Shown: positions 41,885 through 54,253 of the stretch, in pieces | Layout: each line of letters starts with the position of its first letter | Position numbering within the stretch: position 1 is the stretch's first letter | Source: Brachycybe producta | Taxonomy: Eukaryota; Arthropoda; Diplopoda; Playtdesmida; Andrognathidae | Length of the DNA: 64,000 nucleotides | Assembly: GCA_036925085.1 (NCBI GenBank) | Contig: JAUPFP010000078.1 | Coordinates: 124,001-188,000, forward strand | Reading direction: 5' to 3' | Program-made: the position numbers and the translations under genes | Notes under the pieces: model-generated | What the model saw: the letters and a program-made list of their open reading frames with translations, nothing else | What the model was told of the DNA's origin: nothing | The model's database searches: none

Positions 41885-42610
41885 TTTCTTCGATTTTCTG
41901 CCAAATTTTTTTATCAAAAAAATTATCAAACCCCTTCAAACCCATTTTTTTCGAATTTTAAGAATTCTTGAATCCTTGTGTTTTTTTCAAACTGTTTCGA
42001 ACTTCTGGGGCCAGCTGAACGCTCCAGAGGCATTTTTAGAGCTTTTAAAGCATTTAAATATTTTTCAACTTTTGGCCGTTTTTTGAAAAAGCCAAAGACC
42101 ATTTGACCCATTTTTTCGAATTTTAAAAATTCTTAAAGAAATCCTTATGCTTTTCCAAGCTTTTTGGGACTTACTTTTAAGGTCAGCTGAGCACTCCAGA
42201 GGAATTTTTAGAGCTTTTAGGGTTTTTTAAATATATTTTTCGACTTTTGGCCATTTTTGAAAAAAGCCAAAGCCAGTCTTGGCTATTGACCCATTTTTTT
42301 CGAATTTTAAAAATTCTTGAATCGTTTTGTTTATCCAAGCTTTTTGGAACTTCTGGGGCCAGCTGATCGCCCCAGAGGCATTTTTAGAGCTTTTAGGGTT
42401 TTTTAAAATATATTTTTTGACGTTTGGCCGTTTTTGGGAAAAAAAGCCAAATCCTTGGCTTTTGACCCATTTTTTTGAATTTTAAAAATTCTTGAATCCT
42501 TGTGTTTTTCCAAGCTTTTTTGAACTTCTGGGGTCAGTTGAGCACTCCTGAGGCTAAAAATGCCTCAGGAGTGCTCAACTGACCCCAGAAGTTTGAAAAA
42601 GAGCTTTTAG
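41885..42610. repeat. About 175-bp tandem repeat (family O), four copies
   Basis: GACCCATTTTTTTCGAATTT plus TAAAAATTCTTGAATCC recurs near 41937, 42104, 42287 and 42462. Each unit continues with AACTTCTGGGGCCAGCTGA, CTCCAGAGGCATTTTTAGAG and TTTTGGCCGTTTTT. The last unit ends in a fold-back (see 42523-42593). Confidence 0.85.
42523..42593. repeat. Perfect 32-bp inverted repeat with 7-nt loop
   Basis: Arm 42523-42554 (AACTTCTGGGG...CCTGAGGC) and arm 42562-42593 are exact reverse complements around TAAAAAT. The left arm is ordinary family O sequence; the right arm replaces the expected continuation. Confidence 0.9.
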
Positions 42611-42730
42611 AATAAAAAAAGCATAATTGCAGTTATTCTAATGATGATGATTGCTTCACAGTTGGCATATGGGCCACAGATTGAGAAACATTAGCGAGCT
42701 TGATATTTGCATAAAAATCCCAGCTCTAAT
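42611..42730. repeat. Family G right half (copy 3)
   Basis: GCATAATTGCAGTTATTCTA, GGGCCACAGATTGAGAAACA and GCATAAAAATCCCAGCTCTA; left half absent. Confidence 0.7.
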
Positions 42731-43220
42731 GTGATTAGTCTTGAAACTAAAAGGTTCCTTCTTGAATTTGGACCTTATTTTTTTGAGACATTTATTTATG
42801 TGAATGGATAAGATTAAGTAGAAAATGGAGCTTCTTCTCATTGGAAGTTAATCATTTAGATTCAGAGCTTTTAGTTCGGGGAGAGAGAAAAACATCCCCG
42901 CAATTTGTCAATTGTCTTTGGGGATTTCAATCCTTTCAAATGAAATCTGGGCTAATTTTTCAAGACAACTTGAGAAAACACAAAAACCAATTTCATCAAC
43001 TCAGTTTTCGTTCAAAATAAATAATCTTCAATCAAATGAAATATATTTTAATAATTAATTACTCTTCTTAAGACTTGTTTTTTTATTCTTATTTGCATAA
43101 TATGCAAATTAGGAAAGAACAAGTTTGAATAAAACTCTTGTTTCCTTTTTAAATGAAGATATTAAGAGAGAAAAAAAACAATTGAAAATATTTTAAAAAC
43201 TAGAAGAGTTAAATGAAGAA
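42731..43220. other. AT-rich spacer
   Basis: Nothing recognised apart from a C-type AAAAACTAGAAGAGTTAAAT at 43195. Confidence 0.4.
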
Positions 43221-43225
43221 TTTTA

Positions 43226-43800
43226 GGTGGCTCCATAGATGTTTATTTTGCTTTTGTCCCACAAGATGGCGCTACTGCAGTTGGCGGATAGCTATGTTTC
43301 ATACAAGCAATTAGAAAACGGGATAAACAGACGTTTGCTCCGCCCTTTTAATGACGAACGCAACTTCTAATTGGTTGGTTATGTAGTCTGACGTCACATG
43401 CTCCGTCCTTTTTAACGTCAGACTACATATCCAACCAATTAGAAGTTGCCGTTCGTCATAAAAAGGGTGGAGCCAATGTCTGTTTATCCCGTTTTTTAAT
43501 TGCCTGTTGTTTCATAGACGTTTTTTAAATAAAATTTAGACGCAAAAACGTCAAGCGAACGTTTTTTTTTTAGAAACAACATTATGAAAAAATTCAAATT
43601 GTTTTTAAAACTAGAATGGTAAAAGATTATATTAAAAGTTTTTTCAATGCTATATCTTACAAAATAAACAATTTTATAGTTCAGTTTGAAAAATGACCCG
43701 TTTTTCAATTGAAATTTCATAAAAACTATTTTCGGCCTTTTTTTTCAAACTTGTCATAAAAAGTTTATTTTGAAAGATATGATCATTGAAAGATATTGTT
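43226..43800. mobile_element. Family D element (copy 6) interrupted by family A copy 8
   Basis: GGTGGCTCCATAGATGTTTA ... GATGGCGCTACTGCAGTTGG ... GCTATGTTTCAT, then the family A element, then TGTTTCATAGACGTTTTTTA and the rest of D up to the C-like core AAGTTTATTTTGAAAGATAT. The terminal right end of D is worn away. Confidence 0.85.
43313..43507. mobile_element. Family A MITE (copy 8) with 8-bp target duplication
   Basis: ACAAGCAATTAGAAAACGGG to TAATTGCCTGT. TGTTTCAT lies immediately on both sides (43305-43312 and 43508-43515) and is single in other family D copies, proving insertion after D. An 8-bp duplication and CAGG-type ends fit hAT-derived MITEs. Confidence 0.9.
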
Positions 43801-44488
43801 AAGAATAAAATTGAAATATAGTTGTAAGTTTTCTTTTCCATTTAATTTGCTTTAAATTTATTTATTGTTTTGTTCAATTTTTTTTTTCTTCCAAAAAACA
43901 AATCTTTTCAAAGAAGAAAAGAATTTCTCAAATTAGAAAGGGTTTTGAGTTTTCCTTGACTTATTTTATTGTCTTAAGACAAATATATAACCAGATATTT
44001 ACATCTGGTGCCCACTTTGAAGATTAAAGTAGAACTTAAAACGGTTCCAGGGGGGGGGGGGGGGCCTTATAGCCTCTTAAATGATCGAGCTACCCTTCTA
44101 GTTTCTAAAACACGTTTCTAGTTTTCTTTTTTTAATGTTGCTCTTCTGCAAAAAAACAGACCATAATCCGAATTAGAAAATCATCTGTTCAATTTTATAA
44201 TAAAACCATCTTTTATTTTTCACTATCTAACTCCCTTGAGCCACCCCTCCCACCCTCTTCCTTATTTCTACCTAAAAAAAATATCGATTATTTTGGGAAA
44301 ATAACTATAAAAGAGCTTTGAGCTGTTTTCTCAGTGAACTTGTTATTCGTTTATCTTTTTGTTCAAATGGTTTATATTTCAAACAATTTTTCTAAAGTTG
44401 AGTTATTTTTTTAGTTTTTAATCTATATTTCCGTTTGAAATCACTTTTGATGGTTTCCCCTAAAAATGGATGGAAGGAAAAGGAAGCA
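43801..44488. other. AT-rich spacer
   Basis: A G-run at 44051 and a lone family C right end (GAGCTACCCTTCTAGTTTCT, 44088). No gene recognised. Confidence 0.45.
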
Positions 44489-45544
<1,056 letters not shown>

Positions 45545-45870
45545 GCAACCAGAACAAAGAACCTGTTCAGAGGCTAGAATTCATAGGCTAAAGGTCAATC
45601 GAGTATCAAACTATTTTTTACTCGAAATAAAATCTAGCTTTTAACCAGGTTCTTTGACAAAAAATGCATTTGTCTGTCCAAAAAAAACCTGGTCAGAGGC
45701 TAGAATTCATAGGCTAAATGTCAATCTAGTATCAAACTATTTCTACTCAAATTAAAATCTAGCCTTTAACCAGGTTCTTTGACATAAAATGCATTTGTCT
45801 GTCCAAAAAAAACCTGGTCAGAGGCTAGAATTCATAGGCTACGAGTCAGTCTAGTATCAAACTATTTTTA
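45545..45870. repeat. Family H-type element in 125-bp tandem array
   Basis: CAGAGGCTAGAATTCATAGG recurs at 45568, 45693 and 45818 (exactly 125 bp apart). Each full unit pairs it with the inverted AAATCTAGCTTTTAACCAGG and includes GCATTTGTCTGTCCAAAAAA. Confidence 0.85.
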
Positions 45871-46120
45871 CTCAAAACTAGAATGGTAAAAGATTATGCC
45901 AAAAGTTTTTTTTCTTGGCAATATCTTGAAAAATGAACAATTTTATTGTTCAGTTTGAAAAATGACCTGTTTTTTTTCCATTGAAATTTCCTGAAAACGC
46001 TATTTTCGCCTTTTTTTCAAACATTCATAAAAAGTTTATTTTGAAAGATATCACCATGAAAAAAACTTTTAGCATTATTGTCAACTATTCTAGTTTTTAA
46101 AATACTGCATTTTGTAAAAT
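45871..46120. mobile_element. Family D internal fragment
   Basis: AACTAGAATGGTAAAAGATT, AATTTTATTGTTCAGTTTGA and AAGTTTATTTTGAAAGATAT, then CAACTATTCTAGTTTTTAAA; both termini missing. Confidence 0.7.
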
Positions 46121-46160
46121 TATAAAATTCAATAAAATGCCTATATTTGATATAAACAAT

Positions 46161-46166
46161 TTTATT
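46161..46166 (-). terminator. Poly(A) signal AATAAA, NCKX gene
   Basis: AATAAA on the minus strand about 215 nt after the NCKX stop codon. Confidence 0.5.
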
Positions 46167-46378
46167 CATGAAAAGAGAACCTTTTTTTTTTTATCTATAA
46201 AACATATAAAAGGGACAACATAAATTTTTAACTATTACCAGTATAGCCATATTTATATAATGTATAAAAAAGAAGAAACTTGTGACACTCAAGTGACACT
46301 TGAAAGAGAGTAAGATTTAATTTTGAACCCATTATAGGTTTAAGCCCTCGAAGCCAAAAATATTTAAGGATGTGGGGA

Positions 46379-49300
46379 TTAATTTTTCTCGAGACAAGTT
46401 GGTAAATTGACCATTCCAAAGACATTCATTTCGAAAAGATTTGAAAAAATGAGGAAAATTATGTACATGATGAGACAACTAATGCCCAGTTTTTTGTCGA
46501 GCTTCCACTTGTTGAGTATGACGACGGCATAGAGAAATACGACCGTCGACAGCAGAGTTATGGTCGAATATTCGATACCGGCACTGTTGATAGTCACCGA
46601 GTTGTTACTAGAGAATCCGGCTGCTTTGATAACCCAAGGAAGGCCGAGACAGAAGAGAATGTCGAAGATGTTGCTTCCGAGGATGTTCGAAACGGCCATA
46701 TCGCCGTAACCTAACATAAAAAAATGAAAAAAAAACTCGTTATATTCGATGGACTTTCCACTTTGTCTTCGTTGGAATTCGAGGTTCTCGAGGACGATCT
46801 TCCAGAATACCTTGTCGGCATACGAGAACACTTGAAATTGCTTCCGGTACACTAGTTCCGGCAGCGAGGAATGTCAGTCCCATGACCGTATCGGGAACTC
46901 CTATGGTGTAACCTAAAAGAAAAAACGATACCGATGTGTATAGAAATTGCATTTGAAGTTCTCGTCATGGTGGCCACGGATTTGGGCCCATACCTATAAT
47001 GGTGACCATCCATGCGGTGACATACGACAAACTTCCGATGTAAATAATAGAGATGAAGAAAGTGCCCATGTAGTATGGTTTCCAAGCCTTCTTGCGACAA
47101 TTTGGAATGGTCAAGTAGAAGACGAAGTTCGCTGGCCACATGATGACCCACGAGATCTGCTTTAAGGTACCATGGTACGGCATGGACCAGATGGAATCTC
47201 CGTCGTCGTCGTCGTCATCTTCGTCGTCGTCTTTGTTGTCTTCTACGTTCTCTTTGATCGCGACCGAAAAGCCGTTGTCATTTTTTAGATCCACAGACGA
47301 TTGAGAGTCTTTAGTGGCCTCGCCGAGGAGAGGACTCTGTTCCGATGAGGCCAAAGTATCTTCCAAGTGTTTCCCTTTGTGGCATAACGAGTTAGCGACT
47401 CGTCTGGCTATTTTTTCTAATTTAGTGTTGAAGCACATCATGACAATGTACAGACAGTAGAGCAGTAACATGAAGGCCCCTTCCCACCTGAAAAAAGCAA
47501 GATCCATTATTTTACTGTCGAAAAAGCGTCGACCGATCCCGGTCAGTTAGGACCCGGCAGAGTGCGTCGGCAACCCGAGCCCACTTTTGGTCTGCCGTGG
47601 CCGAAAGTGGGCTAATCGTGGTCAAAAGTGGTCACGGTGGCCATACGTTGAGAACGCGGGTAAAAAACTTACGCCCCCGGGGCGTAAACCCCTGGCGTAT
47701 TAATGACTTAGTTATGAGAGTTTGGCGAACTCGTCACAGAATATACGAGCTCGGATATAAAGAAGGGAAACTGTGGACACCTTTGATGTTGTTGTGACAG
47801 GGAAGTTAAACAGGAAGTCTTTTTTTTTGTCATTTTAACCGCTTACTCAACTCACTTTGAAAGGGCCGCCATTTTGAAAGTAGGTATGTCGCCATTTTGA
47901 AAGTAGGCATGTCGCCATTTTGAAAGTGGGTAAGGAAACGAATTTTAACATAGAAGTCTATGGAAACTTGCGCACATGCACAGAAATAACGAATTACAGG
48001 TTTCTGACCGAGTTTTCTCTTCTCTATTCGCTGCTCTCGTGATACCTCGGAATTGCGAGTTTGCTTACCAAGTGACCCGCTGATCAGTTATGATGCAGAT
48101 TAACGTAATGACTGTGATGACGTATGCAAAACTATCGCGAGTCATGGGCCACCAATCCAAAGAAACCACCTTGAGAAACAAAAAAAAATTACTAAAATTA
48201 ATTCCTGGCTGATTTTTGACTACAATAAAAAAAAACAGACGCCATTTTGTTTTGTATTTAAATTTTTGTTAGTTTAGTTATTTAGAAAATAAAATAGAAG
48301 CATATTCCTTTGTTTCTTCTTATTTACTGCCCTTTTTTTCTGAGGAAGAAGTGGTTTGTGAAGTTGTGGTGGGATGCATGGTCAGTATGGTTGGTTGGTT
48401 GGTTGGATGGATGGGTCAGAAGTTGTCCGTAGGCGGGAGAAGAGGAGGTCCCGATAGACAGAGATAGAGCTACTCATAAGACACATGCAAATTTGAGTAG
48501 GAGTAGGGAATTAGTTAGAACGGAAGTGGTTGGGAATGGATCACTTGTGGTCTTATCTCCCCTCCCTCACTCATGTTCACCCTCAAGCCTACAACTCACT
48601 TTCTGTAAAAGAGAAAACACATTTTTAAACACGAAAACCGTTCTTTTTGTAACCATTTTGAAATTGTTTATTTGGCAGCCATTTTTAAAACATTTTGGCA
48701 GCCATTTTATATACTTTTTGGGAGGAATTTTTAAAACATTTTTGCAACCATTTTTAAAACAGTTTGGTAGCCATTTTTAAAAGTAAGTTTTCTGTTTGAA
48801 AACTTTTTGGTATATTTTTAAAAATTCTTTAGACAGCCATCTTAAAACTTTTTGCAGCCATTTTTAAAGTTTTTCGCAGCCATTATGAGAATACTTAGAG
48901 AGAAATTTTGAAAACTTTTTTCACAATCATTTTGAAAATATTCACAATAAGTCTTAAGTAATTTTGTTTGTCACTTTTAAAAACTTTTTTATCAGCCATT
49001 TTGAAACTTTTTTTTTTCAGCCATTTTGAAACTTTTTTTTTCAGCCATTTTGAAACTTTTTTTTTCAGCCATTTTGAAACTTTTTTTAAGCCATTTTGAA
49101 ACTTTTTTTTCAGCCATTTTGAAACTTTTTTTTCAGCCATTTTGAAACTTTTTTTTCAGCCATTTTGAAACTTTTTTTTTCAGCCATTTTGAAACTTTTT
49201 TTGCCACCATTTTGAAAAATGTTTACCAACCATTATGAAAAGTTTAGAAATTTAGTTAATTTAGTTTAGAAAATTGGTTAGAAATTTTTTAAGTAGAAAT

Positions 49301-51986
49301 TTTGAAATCGTTTTTGACAGCCATTTTGAAACTTATGTAGCCATTTTTACAATTTTTCGCAGTTCTTAATTTTTTTTTGGCAGCCATTTTGAAAACTTTT
49401 TATTTTTATAAGATTGTGAAGTTTTCTAAGTTGGCCATTTTCATTACTTCGTATTCGCGATGATACATTTTAAACTACAATGTTACATTTTACGTGAAAA
49501 ACTCACAATTCCGGCCAAAAGTCCACAGACACTGAGAACTGCCAAAATATTGAAAACTGCGGATCCAACGATGGTTCCGACACCGATATCACCTTCCGTT
49601 ACGAAGGCACCTAGAATAAACGACCAAAGAAAATAAATTACGAGCTCGTACTATTATAAAGAACTCGTGTTCGGAAGTCCGAAAAACAAATACAGACCAA
49701 TCACCGATGTAAATAGTTCGGGTGCCGAAGTTCCCATTGCCATAAAAGTGGCTCCAGCCACATCGGTCGGAAGATCCAATCCTGTCACAAAATAGTGAAA
49801 AAATGAAATATATTTTTAAAAATCCAAGATGGCCGCCATTTTTTTTTGTATTTAGAATTATTATAGACAAAAAAAAATGGCGGCCATCTTGAATTTTTAA
49901 AAATGGCCGCCATTTTTTTGTGTTTATAATTATTTTAGACAAAAAAAATTGGCGGCCATCTTTGATTTTTTTTTGCGAAACTGACTTTCGCAAAGACATT
50001 CCAACGAAGGTACGAAATAATCGTCACAAATGATGGCCAACGAATAAAATAAGTAGATGGAAATGAGGAAATGGATGAGAACTCCTCCTCGTGCTCGTTC
50101 TGATTGGTCGAAAAAATCGTCCGGAAATTCGTCAATGGCCGCCGGAGTACAAGTTCGGTTACTATGGATACTCAGCAAATGACGTGTTTGACTGGCTTCT
50201 ATAAAGATTTTTTAGTAATTTATAACAAGTTTTAATCAAAAACAAAGTTGAAACTAAAACATTTTTTTTTCAAAATTTGCAATGTTTCATTTTTTAAAAT
50301 TTAGATATTTTTATTAAATTAAAAAATAACTAAATTTAAAAAAAAAATGAAACATTACAAAATGGGCATAAAAGTTTCATTATGAACAACTTTGAAGTTT
50401 AATGTTAATGTAACTCTGGTTATGAAAAGCAAAATCAACAGAAACATGAAAAAAGTGTTTTAAAAACTAGAAGGGTAGGTCAAGCTTCTGAAAGTAGCTC
50501 AAATTTTCATGTTGATATCTCTCAAAATAAACTTTTTTTATAGACAAAGTCTGCTTACAGTTAGATCATTTTCGAACTAAATAAAAAGCTTATTTTGAAA
50601 AATATCAAACATGAAAATACCTTTAAGTGATTGAGCTACCATTCTAGTTTCTAACATACTTTCAATTTATTTCTTAATTTTTTATGAAAATATTTTTAAT
50701 ATTTTATAAAGAAATTGAAAGTTAGAAACTAGAATAGGTGGAAGTTCTAAAAGTATTTCCCATCTGTTTTCTAGTTTCTAAAACAACTTTTAAGCATATT
50801 AGAAACTAGAAGAGTAACTGAATCACTGAAGGGTGATTTTTCTTTGGATATCTTTCAAAATAAACATTTTTAATATTTATAAAAAGCTTATTTTAAATTT
50901 AAACGATATCAATGGGAAAATAACCCTTAAACAATTGAGCTACTCTTCTAGTTTCTAAAACAATTTTAAGTTTTTCGTTATTTGGCGCATTGTCACTGTC
51001 ATATGTTCATATCTTTTAAAATAAACTTTTTATCTTAAGTTGGCAAATGACCCAACTTTAAGAAGGCGATATTTAGTTTAATTTTTGTCTTACAAAAAGT
51101 TCATTTTGAAAGATATCAACCTGAAAATAGCCTTAAAGTAATTAAATGTTTATTTTAAAATATATCAACTTGAATATAGCCTTAAGTTCTTAATTAAAAG
51201 TTTATTTTGAAAGATATTAACCTGAAAATAACCTTAAAGTGATTAATTACAAGTTTATTTTAAAAGATATCAACATGAAAATAGCCTTAAAGTAATTAAA
51301 AGTTTATTTTAAAAGATATCAACTTGAATATAGCCTTAAGTTCTTAATTAAAAGTTTATTTTGAAAGATATTAACCTGAAAATAACCTTAAAGTGATTAA
51401 AAGTTTATTTTAAAAGATATCAACTTGAATATAGCCTTAAGTTCTTAATTAAAAGTTTATTTTGAAAGATATTAACCTGAAAATAACCTTAAAGTGATTA
51501 ATTAAAAGTTTATTTTAAAAGATAACTACATGAAAATAGCCTTAAAGTAATTAAAAGTTTATTTTAAAAGATATCAACTTGAATATAGCCTTAAGTTCTT
51601 AATTAAAAGTTTATTTTGAAAGATATTAACCTGAAAATAACCTTAAAGTGATTAATTAAAAGTTTATTTTAAAAGATAACTACATGAAAATAGCCTTAAA
51701 GTAATTAAAAGTTTATTTTAAAAGATATCAACCTGAAAATAACCTTAAAGTGATTAATTAAAAGTTTCTCTTAAATTAAATTAAATTGAATTGAATGATA
51801 TCGATTACCTTGTTGATCAACCCATGTGATTTCGTCGAAATTAGGCAAATCTCTAAGATGTCTAATTTGTCGGTTCTCTTTGGTGCCAAAAGTGGCGTAA
51901 AAGAAGAACACAATTGCGTAAAATGGTAGAATCCAGGTTAAAACTTTAGTCCTTTTACTGGATCGACAATTTCGCAATTTTATCAT
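46379..51986 (-). CDS. SLC24A: K+-dependent Na+/Ca2+ exchanger (NCKX, SLC24 family)
   Basis: Exports Ca2+ with K+ in exchange for Na+ across a membrane. Eight minus-strand exons with GT-AG introns and matching phases: 51809-51986 (ATG at 51986), 49986-50198, 49698-49781, 49507-49610, 48069-48169, 46994-47487, 46811-46912, 46379-46710; 535 residues, somewhat shorter than vertebrate members. An N-terminal signal-anchor ([20 protein letters not shown]) is followed by an extracellular part ending [16 protein letters not shown]. Alpha-1 repeat: [20 protein letters not shown] and [12 protein letters not shown]. The cytoplasmic loop holds an acidic run ([17 protein letters not shown]). Alpha-2: [35 protein letters not shown]. 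The C-terminus (LDKKLG, then [13 protein letters not shown]) resembles NCKX3/4 most. Odd: alpha-2 has TSVPE where NCKX2-type proteins have TS(I/V)PD. Upstream ATG-less TTG frame ignored. Confidence 0.95.
47520..47960. repeat. NCKX intron sequence, less AT-rich, with GCCATTTTGAAAGT repeats
   Basis: 47540-47660 contains inverted AGCCCACTTTTGGTC / GGCCGAAAGTGGGCT. At 47870-47935, ATGTCGCCATTTTGAAAGTA is repeated three times. A plus-strand open frame here has no recognisable product. Confidence 0.5.
48235..48975. other. NCKX intron, unique and GCCATTTT-rich sequence
   Basis: GGTTGGTTGGTTGGATGGAT near 48390, then increasingly frequent GCAGCCATTTTTAAAAC words from 48680. No exon seen. Confidence 0.45.
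48976..49230. repeat. 23-26 bp minisatellite in NCKX intron
   Basis: About nine copies of CAGCCATTTTGAAACTTTTT differing mainly in T-run length. The minus-strand Lys/Trp open frame is an artefact. Confidence 0.9.
49810..49975. repeat. GATGGCCGCCATTTTT inverted pair in NCKX intron
   Basis: Two consecutive hairpins with arms AAGATGGCCGCCATTTTTTT and its complement, loops with TTATTATAGACAAAA. It fills most of the 204-bp intron and ends about 10 bp from the exon. Confidence 0.75.
50450..50970. repeat. Family C copies in NCKX intron 1
   Basis: Palindromes at about 50455-50660 and 50795-50965: AACTAGAAGGGTAGGTCAAG, CATGTTGATATCTCTCAAAA, and inverted partners. Confidence 0.75.
50971..51770. repeat. 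Family C arm amplified into 50-100 bp tandem repeats
   Basis: About twelve copies of AAGTTTATTTTGAAAGATAT plus CAACCTGAAAATAACCTTAA. Two alternating subtypes (AACTTGAATATAGCCTTAAG and TTAACCTGAAAATAACC) make a higher-order unit of about 100 bp. The array stops just before NCKX exon 1's donor side. Confidence 0.85.
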
Positions 51987-52640
51987 CCTATTCTCTCTCA
52001 ACTCTTGAAGATTATTTTTTTTATATTAAAAAAAATAACTCAAAATTAAATTTTCAAAAAAAAAAAATTATCAAAAATAATAATAATTTTTGTGCTTTTT
52101 TTTTCCTTCTTCTTCTCGCACAAAATATAAAATGACAATAATTTCAAAATGTAATAATGTTTAATTTATAAATGGTTTTTATCAATATTTTTTTATTTAG
52201 AAAATATACCTGTTTAATGACGTCAATTGGACGTCACTGACCAATAAAATATCGTCTAAATTTGTGATATTTAAGGGCTTTTTTCATTTGGTGGACCATT
52301 TTTGTTTGTTTTTATAAATAGGAGTGAGGAGGGGGGGGGAGAGGGTGGGTCCAAAAATATAAGATATAATTTCTTATCTATTTAGGACCCTTTAAAAGTA
52401 TTTGAACTTTATTGCATTTGGTGAACAACTTTAGAAACAAAAGAAAATTCTTCATTGATTGAATCCTTTTTTATTTCTAAATTGTTCATTTTGTATTTTT
52501 ATTTGTAAATTTCAAAGAAATTACAAAAGTGGATGTTATTTTGTTTTAAGAAAAAATTCAAACTAGAAACTAGAATAGTAAAGGTGAATGTGTTTTCAAA
52601 AAAGGATTTTATCTCATGGCCATTATCTTTCAGAATAAAC
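51987..52640. other. Upstream region of the NCKX gene
   Basis: AT-rich, with a G-run at 52332 and one worn family C left arm (AAACTAGAATAGTAAAGGTG, 52565). Presumed promoter and 5' UTR; no specific element could be assigned. Confidence 0.35.
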
Positions 52641-53400
52641 TTTTTAAGAATTTTTAAAAAAAATGTTAAAATAATGAATTTTTTTTAAAAAAAATGTTAA
52701 AATAATGAATTTTTTTTTAAAAAAAATGTTAAAACTAGCTATTAATGAATTTTAAAAATATTTTTAGGAATTTTTAAAATTATTAAAATAATGAATTTTT
52801 TTTAAAAAAAAGTGTTAAAACTATTAATGAATTTTTTTTAAAAATATTTTTAGGAATTTTTAAAATTATTAAAATAATGATTTTTTTTTTAAATATTTTT
52901 TAGGAATTTTTAAAAATGTTAAATTAATGAATTTTTTTTTAAAAAAAGTGTTAAAACTATTAATGAATTTTTTTTAAAATTATTTTTAGGAATTTTTAAA
53001 ATTATTAAAATAATGAATTTTTTTTTAAAAAAAAGTGTTAAAACTATTAATGAATTTTTTTAAAAATATTTTTAAGGAATTTTTAAAAATGTTAAAATAA
53101 TGAATTTTTTTTTAAAAAAAGTGTTAAAACTATTAATGAATTTTTTTTAAAATTATTTTTAGGAATTTTTAAAATTATTAAAATAATGAATTTTTTTTTA
53201 AAAAAAAGTGTTAAAACTATTAATGAATTTTTTTAAAAATATTTTTAAGGAATTTTTAAAAATGTTAAAATAATGAATTTTTTTAAAAAAAAAATGTTAA
53301 AACTAGCTATTAATGAATTTTAAAAATATTTTTAAGAATTTTTAAAAATATTAATATAATGAATTTTTTAAAAAAAATGTTATTTTTAAATTTGTATTTC
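52641..53400. repeat. AT-only tandem repeat, units of about 60 and 115 bp
   Basis: AATGAATTTTTTTTAAAAAA, GTGTTAAAACTATTAATG, and AGGAATTTTTAAAATTATTA recur six to seven times. Almost no G or C. Confidence 0.85.
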
Positions 53401-54110
53401 ATTTTTGGTCCCCTAAAAGGCGTAAAAAAGTTTCTAATAAACTTTCAATTTATTTTCTAGATTTTATGCAAAACAATTTTAACCCATTTTTTCCATTATA
53501 ACCCATTTTTGCAATTCTAGTTCCTAACAAACTTTCATTGAAAATTTATTTCCTAGATTTTATACAAAAAAAATTTAACCCATTTTTGTCATTCTAGTTT
53601 CTAACAAACTTTCAATTTATTTGCTAGATGTTTTTATAGAAATATTTTGAAGTTTTATCACATTTTTGTGATTCTAGTTTCTAACATGTTGTTATAGTTT
53701 TTTATTTCCTTAATCCATTTTTAAAATCGTGAACAAATGCGATATTAAATCTTCTAGTTTTTTAAAGCACATTTTTCTGGCATAATATGCCATATAAGAA
53801 AATGTTATTATAAATAAATATCCGCCGCCATTTTTGGGCGTTTATTTCTCATGGATTTTCGTCTATTTTTTCTAAATCTTATTCAGTGACGCACATAAAG
53901 AGATAGAGATTAGAAAATTAGACAAATGTTTATTCTACTTTTCAGATTTCCAATAACTTAAATCAATATTTGTGCCCTCAAACAAGGACTTTCTAGTTTT
54001 TTTGGCCCCTTCTTGTTTTTAAATTTCATTTCATTGTTTTCTCTTCTTGGTCACTTGAAGGACAATTTCCTGTATTTGTCATTAAAGTTACAATAATTAT
54101 ATATTTTTTT
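53401..54110. repeat. TCTAGTTTCTAACAAACTTT repeats and AT-rich spacer
   Basis: Four direct copies at 53420-53690 of TTCTAGTTTCTAACAAACTT with TTTATTTTCTAGATTTTAT and AACCCATTTTT; family C-like right ends. Beyond 53720 nothing recognised. Confidence 0.6.
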
Positions 54111-54114
54111 AATT

Positions 54115-54215
54115 AACGAGCCTGTTTAGAGGCTAAAATTGTAACAATTAATTGAAGTTATAATGCTTGAGCGCCATTTTTGAATTTTAGCCTCTAAACA
54201 GTTTCTTACTGATTA
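54115..54215. repeat. Family H palindrome
   Basis: GCCTGTTTAGAGGCTAAAAT and ATTTTAGCCTCTAAACAG around about 55 bp. An undivided copy. Confidence 0.8.
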
Positions 54216-54253
54216 AAAAAAAATGCAGAATTCTTTAGGATATCATTTATGAT

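Noticed and set aside
47597-47797. Plus-strand open frame of 66 codons in a less AT-rich patch.
   Set aside because: It lies antisense in an NCKX intron, has no recognisable domain and no splice partners.
48895-49140. Lys/Trp/Phe-rich minus-strand open frame.
   Set aside because: Produced by the CAGCCATTTTGAAACTTTTT minisatellite in an NCKX intron.
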